From NCBI GenBank assembly GCA_022457065.1, contig JAJGBQ010000006.1, forward strand, positions 1,240,001-1,304,000: DNA of 64,000 nucleotides, given 5' to 3'. The DNA comes from Curvularia sp. ZM96 (taxonomy: Eukaryota > Ascomycota > Dothideomycetes > Pleosporales > Pleosporaceae). The notes below the pieces were generated by a model. That model did not search any database. It worked only from the letters and a program-made list of their open reading frames with translations, and had not been told where the DNA came from. Positions within the stretch are counted from its first letter, which is position 1; the number at the start of each line of letters is the position of its first letter. The position numbers and the translations under genes were made by a program. This document shows positions 58,080-64,000 of the stretch, in pieces.

Positions 58080-58494
58080 AGAAGCTGCTGTTGGTTACTG
58101 GCCATGTGCATTTTGAGCGTTTTCAGCGATTGGCGGGCTGGCGTCTGGACGATTAACGATCTACCATGAGATGTGTTGTACTGGGGAAAAGTAAAAACCC
58201 CATTCTGTATTATAGTTTATCAAATGTCATGATGTCGCATGAGAAGTGTCGATGTTGTGGAGACATAAGGAAGATGTGACGGACGGCTGCCAATAGCGGC
58301 GCAAGGGTCCCGCGTGCGCCTTCCCCCCTTGGCCCTAGTTTACAATCGGACTATCTGTCCTTCCGCGCTCCCCTTGCGACAGCTGTACAATTCGCGACGC
58401 CCGACCAGAGAGAGAGAACGAAACCAAACTTGGGCTTGCAAGCGGCTGCAGCTCTTAGAATCCCAGGATACGGCGCGCACACCATACCATCACC
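58080..58494. other. Intergenic region upstream of ERV25
   Basis: This 415-bp stretch lies between two plus-strand genes, SDR and ERV25. It contains the SDR 3' region and the ERV25 promoter. Nothing else seen. Confidence 0.4.
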
Positions 58495-59256
58495 ATGGAC
58501 CGGTTAGCACGACTTCTCAGCTGGCTGCTGCTCGCCATCATTCCCCTCACCGCGGCCCTCAAGTTCGATCTCCATCCCGTTTCCGAGCGCGAGTCGGCCA
58601 GGTACGAGCGATGCATTAGGAACTTTGTCGCCAAGGAGCAGTTGGTCGTTGTCACGGCCATATTGGACGGTTACAGAGGAGACGGACAGAGGGTTGATAT
58701 GCATGTATGTTGCTTTGACCTACCATTCCGCCGCTCAATGCACCGAGTTGCATGCACTCAGGCATTGCAATGGCCATCTTCCCTTTTGCTAACAGGAATT
58801 GGTTAGATCCGCGATGCAATGGGCAACGACTACCACCGTCCCAAGGACGTAGTGGGCGAGAACCGATACGCATTCACTTCGCACGCCGACTCCGTCTTCG
58901 ACGTCTGCTTCTCTAACATCTTCACCTCATCCTCGTCTTCCAAATCAATCAAACCCCGCCACGTTGAGCTCGACATTGACATCGGTGCCGATGCGAAGGA
59001 CTGGGACAAGATCTCCGCCAGCGAGAAGCTGAAGCCGGTAGAGGCTGAACTCCGAAGGATTGAAGAAGTTGTGGGCGAGATTGTAACAGAAATGGACTAC
59101 TTGAGGGCTCGGGAGCAGAAGCTGAGAGACACCAATGAGAGCACGAATGAGCGTGTCAAGTGGTTCGCTCTGGGCACCATGGGCATGCTTGTTGGACTTG
59201 GTGCTTGGCAGGTTGTTTACCTCAGGGCCTACTTCCGGAGTAAGCACCTCATTTAG
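58495..59256 (+). CDS. ERV25: p24-family COPII/COPI cargo receptor Erv25
   Basis: Two exons, 58495-58704 and 58807-59256, giving 219 aa. A cleavable signal peptide ([20 protein letters not shown]) starts the protein. The GOLD domain holds the conserved Cys pair (RCIRNFV ... FDVCFSNI). A coiled coil ([35 protein letters not shown]) follows, then one membrane helix ([21 protein letters not shown]) and a short cytosolic tail ending YFRSKHLI. The tail and domain order match Erv25 (p24-delta subfamily), which cycles between ER and Golgi with Emp24 and helps export GPI-anchored proteins. Length is typical. Confidence 0.93.
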
Positions 59257-59767
59257 ACCTCTCTGCGGTTTTGGGCTTCTGGAAGCTTTTGGAAGGCGCG
59301 TGTGTTTGGGTAAAAAGAGTGGTTGGGAAAGAGGCATGTGTACGAACATGAGTACGAAGAGCGTTACGGATTGCATACTTGGCAAAGGCAATTGGAGCGG
59401 CGTTGTTAGGGACATTATATCAAAAATTCTAAGCCACAGTCATCACATGATACAGCCTTTCGAGTATTGTTGTGCACTATGCTTGGAGAACCAGAGACAC
59501 ATCAAAATAAAAAATCATTGCAAAGGAACGACTGATTTTCATTTCATGTTCGTAAAAGGAGCGTGATGTATGAGCTACACAGTCATACGGGAATGAGCGT
59601 GAATGAGTGAGAGTGTGTGTGCTATATAGCAGATGAGAAGCGAGCGTGGGTAGTGCAACAGTGCACAGGCTTTCCGAAGAAAAAGGTTATCTACACCGAA
59701 GAAAAAAGAGTGTAATCGTCATCATCCAGCGTAGCAAGACGAGCAAAAGACTCGTTTCAGCTGTCTA
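59257..59767. other. Convergent 3' interval
   Basis: This 511-bp gap lies between the stops of ERV25 (+) and the tyrosinase gene (-). It should contain both 3' untranslated regions. No gene seen. Confidence 0.45.
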
Positions 59768-62182
59768 TTAGACAGTGACATACTCAATGACGATTGAAGT
59801 GACAAACGCAGTCTGCGGATCGGCAGGGGGTGTAGGTGCCGGCGCCGCTGGCAAAGATGTGATCGACACAGAAGGAGAAGGAGTGGGAGAAGAGGAAGAC
59901 GCAGGTAGAGACCGTACAGGCGCAGATGGCACAGGCGCAGACGTCTCAGACGTACCGTTACCCGCAACCGGCATGCTGATAGGCTTCAAGAACACATCGG
60001 AAGGCATCGGCTGAGTTCCGTTTGAATTCTCAATCTGTGAGACCAGCGTGGCGTTCTTCCACACAAATTGTCCAGCTATCGCGTCGTACTGTCCAGTGAC
60101 TTGGTTGGCGGGGAGTGTCGAGTTCGTGCCGTCAGGTCCAGGTCCATTGTAGACGGGTACAGTACCCTGGATTTCAGTGTTGTACTGTACGCTGCCCTGT
60201 GAGACAGGGACCTCGCTATCAGACTTCGGAAGGCTGACTTCCTGGTTGCATATGGTAACATTGAGGCCTGGAGGTGGCTTGCTACGCGGGATTTCAGTCA
60301 AATCGAGCGCCTGGATGCGCCAGCTGAAGTTCTTCTCGAGATACGCTTGTACTGTCTCCTTGTCGAGACTTTTAAGCTCTCCGGCTTCATGCTTTCGCAT
60401 GAGTGCCTCTGACAATCCGATGCTGCCCGTGACAGTGTGGTCGGCTTTGCTTCGTGGAGAAGACATGGATGCAAGCTGACCAATACAGTTGTCATCCGTT
60501 GGCCAATTAGCCGGATTGCTGCTTGGTTCACCAAGGAAGGCCCGGACTGCGTATGAGACCTGGATGTTGCTTGGCATGTTGACCTCGCATGACCACTCAG
60601 TGGCCTGAAGAGCTGGTTGAGTGACGTTATTGCCACCTAGGGCTGGCTGTGTAGCATTGCTTCCCCCTAGAGCTGGCTGGGTAACATTCTTACCCCCTGG
60701 AGCGATAGTGGTTGTGTTACCAGGACACAATGCTGGAGTCTGTGGCTTGTACAGTTGGTTGATGGTTGACGTGAGTGTCGAATTGCTTGGGTTGCCAACA
60801 AGCTCAGGATAGGTATATCCAAAGACAGTCCAGTCGCGTACAGTGGTGGATGTCCACATATCACCCAAGGCATTCATGTGGAATGGTGGCAGTGGAGAGG
60901 CTGCTCCTACCACACTGCCTTTGGCGATTGCGAAAGTCCCTGTCTCTTGCTTGGCATCCTCCAACCAAGTATCAGGATAGCGAGTCTGGAATATTGCCAG
61001 AAGTCGGTCAACATTGCTAAGAACTGTCAGCACTAAGATCTTTTCTTGGATGAAGCGACTTACCAATGGTGAAACCAGAAGACAGGGTCAAACGCAGACA
61101 TTTCTACTATGCCCATGTGACCCAGTCCAAAAACATTGTGAACACCATCGTGGACACTTTCAAAGTTGCCAATCTTTCCGCCGTTGGCCTTGTTGCTTAC
61201 TTGGTTATACGACTGGTAGGTGGTGAGCAGCTTGTAGACGGTATCACGAATACTAGCCTGTTGCTTGCCCATGATCACGTTGACATCGTCATCACGGCTA
61301 GTAGCATTGGCTAAGTAGGGATTGAGTGGGTATCGGATAGTATGGTCCCATTCCTTGAACTCATACTCACTCTAAAAAACCGTTAGTACATGATCCATTC
61401 CGAATATGTTCAACGATCTTGAATTAGATACGGAATTACCGTGACGTACCAGTTCAGCAAATACCTCTCGGGGTAGTGGATGAAACTTGTATTTGTAGAG
61501 AGGGTTGAAGATTTCTCCAGAAGTTCCGTTGGGAAAGGTAACTGTACAGTGTTCAACGCGCAATATCTTGGGTATCACACCATCCTCGGCATCTGTCGAG
61601 TTCCTAGCCCAGTCCCAGAATGGAAGGCGTACTCGAGCAGCGAGTTCCAAAGCTTTGTTACGAGCCTGGCCAATGGGATATTCATTGGCGACATCCACTG
61701 CACGGTCATGGAGAATCTGCTCGAATAGCGCGAGATATGGCCTGTGCCAGGGACCAAAGATGCTGGAAGAATGGGGACAATAGCCCATCATGTTTTGGCC
61801 AGGTGCAGGCTCTACTTTGTCCCATGACTTGAAGGGCACACCATGTATCCCTGATGCGATTAGAAATGCCGAGTTAGAATAGCGGAGGCTGCTTACCTGC
61901 GATTTCATAGTACGAAATTTTCTCAGCCTGATCCATAGCCTGGAACCGGATAAGCGCGAGCATGAACATATTCCAAAGTTCACGATCTTGCTGAAGCTCC
62001 CGGAGCTCCTGTCGGGGGTGCACTCCGGTTCCTTGAACTCCGACGACACTAAAGTAGCTGTCATCGGGCTTTGGGGCGCCGCAAGAAGGGCCATCTCCAG
62101 TGCCGAATGCAGCAGCTTGAACACTGCTCAAAAAAGAGAACAAGGCAACGGATCCAACGAGAAGAGAAGCGAATGATTTCAT
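59768..62182 (-). CDS. Secreted tyrosinase (phenol/catechol oxidase)
   Basis: Four exons: 62182-61897, 61850-61450, 61371-61064 and 61016-59768, giving 747 aa. A signal peptide (MKSFASLLVGSVALFSFLSSVQA) precedes the type-3 copper domain. CuA ligands are His98, His122 and His131 (HGVPF ... YCPHSSS ... PWHRPYL). Cys120 sits two residues before His122, where fungal tyrosinases form a Cys-His thioether. CuB ligands are His303, His307 and His330 (HDGVHNVFG ... FDPVFWFHHCNVDR). The enzyme hydroxylates and oxidises phenols to quinones, the first step to melanin-type pigments. The region after ~residue 480 contains three 10-residue repeats (TQPALGG type), then a conserved-looking C-terminal domain and a Ser/Pro/Thr-rich tail ending VEIEYVTV-like residues (IVIEYVTV). 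C-terminal domains in this family often shield the active site until cleaved. No pigment-cluster partner is adjacent. Confidence 0.9.
60609..60698 (-). repeat. Three imperfect 30-bp in-frame repeats in tyrosinase
   Basis: Three consecutive 30-bp units encode NVTQPALGGS-like decapeptides. Each carries an N-x-T or N-x-S type sequon, so the repeats may be N-glycosylated linkers between the catalytic and C-terminal domains. Confidence 0.8.
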
Positions 62183-63149
62183 CGTAGCCAGCCGAGAAGG
62201 AGTGGAAAGATCTTCAAGATCAAAAACAGAAACGAATGTAACGAATGGAGGACGAAGGATTGGATGTCACTAGGACGAAGGAGAGACTGCGCAGGCGATG
62301 CTGTGGTGTGCCATTGGACAGCAATACCATCGATTATATAAAAGCATTCTAAGATTAATGGTAAATCATGTAGCTTTTACCCCACTCTGTACGAGTATGA
62401 CGTCCATGGCTGTGCAATGTCTGCTTCATGCGTCGCCATTTTTTGCAGCTGCTGATTCGACGATTGCTTAGGAAAAGTCGAATGTTTCCCTGGGATCCTA
62501 GATAAACCCTGTGGGTAGTCCGCACCCGAAACATGTTTCGTTTCTTTGCATAAACAATCTGGGTTGAAGGGAGCAGTTGACAGGCCGTTACAAGGCGTGC
62601 TAATTCCGGCAGTTACCCGCAAAAACCATCGAAACAAGGTACTGGAACGCTTCCGTTCATATTGAAGAGTTGCCAGGTCGGGAGGTACAGTCTCATGGTG
62701 CTAGGTTTTAAAGCCTACACTAGCAGTATAAAATGTTTGGGGCTAGAAGAAGCAATAGTTAGGGATCGCTGATCTGTGTTCATATTCCTGCATGCTAAGT
62801 TCTTGAGCGACCGCCGAGCAGTATGGTTGTTTGTGGTGTACAGGTATCATCGTGGTGGTACCCCTCCGGAGATAACAGGTGCATAGCACGGACCATCGTG
62901 GCATGGTGAGACAAGTCATAACGAAGTTGATGGTCCTCACGAATTTAAGGCATGCTTCAAACCTGGTGGGACAGTTTGAAGACGGGCGACCCTTGACAAC
63001 GGGTCACCGGCACGTATCGATTGCTAGCCGTCAAGGCCGTTGGACATCGGTAGCCGTGCGCTTTTCCCCACAATCAGTCATGTAACATTGCGCAGGGCGA
63101 TCATGGACCCGGCTCAATGCTCCAATTGCATAAACCAATAGCACTCGTC
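62183..63149. promoter_or_regulatory. Intergenic region with tyrosinase promoter
   Basis: This 967-bp gap separates two minus-strand genes. A TATA element (TTATATAA, 62334-62341) lies about 150 bp upstream of the tyrosinase ATG, and a CCAATGG (minus strand, 62311-62317) is nearby. No gene or repeat was recognised in the rest. Confidence 0.45.
62334..62341 (-). promoter_or_regulatory. Candidate TATA box of the tyrosinase gene
   Basis: A palindromic TTATATAA lies about 150 bp upstream of the tyrosinase start codon. The position is plausible for a fungal TATA element with a ~100-nt leader. The transcription start is not known from the sequence. Confidence 0.4.
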
Positions 63150-64000
63150 TTAGAAGCTCTCCATGGTATCTGGCGGCATCGAGTCATCTAAATCTCTGTT
63201 ACCAATAGTTCGTTTTGAAGAGTCGTCTTGTTTCATTGCACTTCCTTTCCTCTTCCGCGAGCCTGCATCATCAGAAGCGATGTGCATCCTCGCCCATTTC
63301 TTGACCCTTGCAAACGCTTCATCAATTGAGGCAGGAAGTTTGGCGGGATGGGCACCAGAGGTACCGTTGCTCTTCATCAAAATTTGAATGTCTGTTCGAG
63401 CGCGTGTTATGGCTGGGTTCAAAGACTGCCCGAAGACTGTGTCGCGGAAAGACGTGAGCGCGATATTCCTCAACAGAATAATGTCGCCGACTCTGGTGTT
63501 TTGTAAGGTCTGGAGGAGCGAGCTTTGGGCTTGTATGCGCTCCCTTTTTGACTCTTGGCTGGGGTGCATCCAGAAAGCTATCTTGAACCCGGAGAAAGAG
63601 TCATCTGCTACGATGATTTCCCAAAGATCCATCTTGTAGCCACCCTTCCGAACAAAGACCTCCCGTGTTTCTGGATTTGCTGTTACGACGCAGAGAAAGT
63701 TGGGTGTTGGTGTTTGGGGATAGATGGCTCGCAGCCGCTGTGCACTAGGAAGCGAAGCAAGTGACGTTATACTCAATTTGGCTGGGAGATGAAGAGTTAT
63801 AGGTTGTTGGTCAGCCTTGTTGGGGCTGCTAAAGTCCGAAGTGGTAGTTTCAAACGATGTGGAAAGGAAGGAAGAGGAGTTGATGGTACTCTCAGACCCT
63901 TCACCTGACACGACTTGAGAGGAAACCAACGTGTCGTGGAAGATGAGTGAATGTTCAATCATACCATCGGTGGTAAATGTCGGGTCAAAGAAGCTGGCAG
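63150..64000 (-). CDS. Uncharacterised protein with likely OB-fold, 5' part cut by window edge
   Basis: The frame is open from the right edge of the window to the stop at 63150, covering at least the C-terminal 282 residues. The first residues in the window (ASFFDPTFTTDGMIEHSLIFHD) read as the middle of a protein, so the real start is beyond the edge. The core (PNFLCVVTANPETREVFVRKGGYKMDLWEIIVADDSFSGFKIAFWM then VGDIILLRNIALTSFRDTVFG) has the alternation of strands and the VGDIILLRN element seen in nucleic-acid-binding OB-folds of replication-protein-A or telomere-binding type. The C-terminus is Lys/Arg-rich and could carry a nuclear localisation signal (SRKRKGSAMK). The assignment is by pattern only. 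Confidence 0.6.
   Translation of the reverse strand, partial: ASFFDPTFTTDGMIEHSLIFHDTLVSSQVVSGEGSESTINSSSFLSTSFETTTSDFSSPNKADQQPITLHLPAKLSITSLASLPSAQRLRAIYPQTPTPNFLCVVTANPETREVFVRKGGYKMDLWEIIVADDSFSGFKIAFWMHPSQESKRERIQAQSSLLQTLQNTRVGDIILLRNIALTSFRDTVFGQSLNPAITRARTDIQILMKSNGTSGAHPAKLPASIDEAFARVKKWARMHIASDDAGSRKRKGSAMKQDDSSKRTIGNRDLDDSMPPDTMESF

Noticed and set aside
1..64000. tRNA genes, CRISPR arrays, intact transposons
   Set aside because: Scanning by eye found no A-box/B-box pair, regular spacer array, transposase or terminal inverted repeats. A covariance-model or repeat search would be needed to exclude diverged copies.

Overview
The window is nuclear DNA of a filamentous ascomycete. Genes are intron-rich, with introns mostly 50-110 nt, GTAAGT/GTATGT donors and CTAAC/CTGAC branch points. 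They are spaced about one per 2-3 kb on both strands. The protein set (Sec3, Sly1, Erv25, Vph1, Barentsz, a HET-domain protein, tyrosinase) is that of a Pezizomycotina genome. The protein style suggests Dothideomycetes, perhaps Pleosporales, but that placement is inference. No tRNA, rRNA, intact transposon, CRISPR or prokaryotic element was recognised.

Layout, left to right. 0.5-10 kb: Sec3 exocyst subunit (-), SRP40/Nopp140-like nucleolar protein (+), the ATP-synthase assembly factor Fmc1 (-) and a divergent mitochondrial EngB-type GTPase (+). 10-14 kb: a D-erythronate-dehydrogenase-like oxidoreductase (+) followed by an anion:cation symporter family MFS transporter (+), plausibly a small sugar-acid uptake and catabolism pair, with two tiny uncertain ORFs beside it. 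14.3-19.7 kb: an uncharacterised PD-(D/E)XK nuclease-like protein with a 24-nt microexon, then a 3.4-kb gene-poor tract with a GT-biased stretch and a decayed coding region. 19.7-34 kb: a PLP aminotransferase (-), V-ATPase subunit a (-), Barentsz/CASC3 (-) and a PNUTS-like CCCH protein (-). 34-41.7 kb: Sly1 (+) and a HET-domain protein (-). 42.7-50.2 kb: a universal-stress-protein-domain protein (-), mitochondrial ribosomal protein uS7m (-) and a one-membrane-segment coiled-coil protein (+). 50.7-59.3 kb: a GH88 hydrolase (-), a poor, apparently AT-rich tract, a pantothenate-transporter-like MFS (+), a short-chain dehydrogenase with a presequence-like N-terminus (+) and the p24 protein Erv25 (+). 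59.8-64 kb: a secreted tyrosinase (-) and an OB-fold-like protein cut by the right edge (-).

Most genes are unrelated housekeeping loci: secretory traffic (Sec3, Sly1, Erv25, Vph1), mitochondrial biogenesis (Fmc1, Mrx8-like, uS7m) and RNA processing (Barentsz, PNUTS-like, SRP40). The accessory part is the sugar-acid pair, GH88, the second MFS, the SDR, tyrosinase, HET and the PD-(D/E)XK gene. The most useful second looks are the PD-(D/E)XK gene and its decayed neighbour, the two possible first exons of the aminotransferase, the GC-AG intron and unresolved junction in SLY1, and the DenD/MFS pair. Exon coordinates were worked out by hand from splice consensus and reading-frame continuity. No database search was run.
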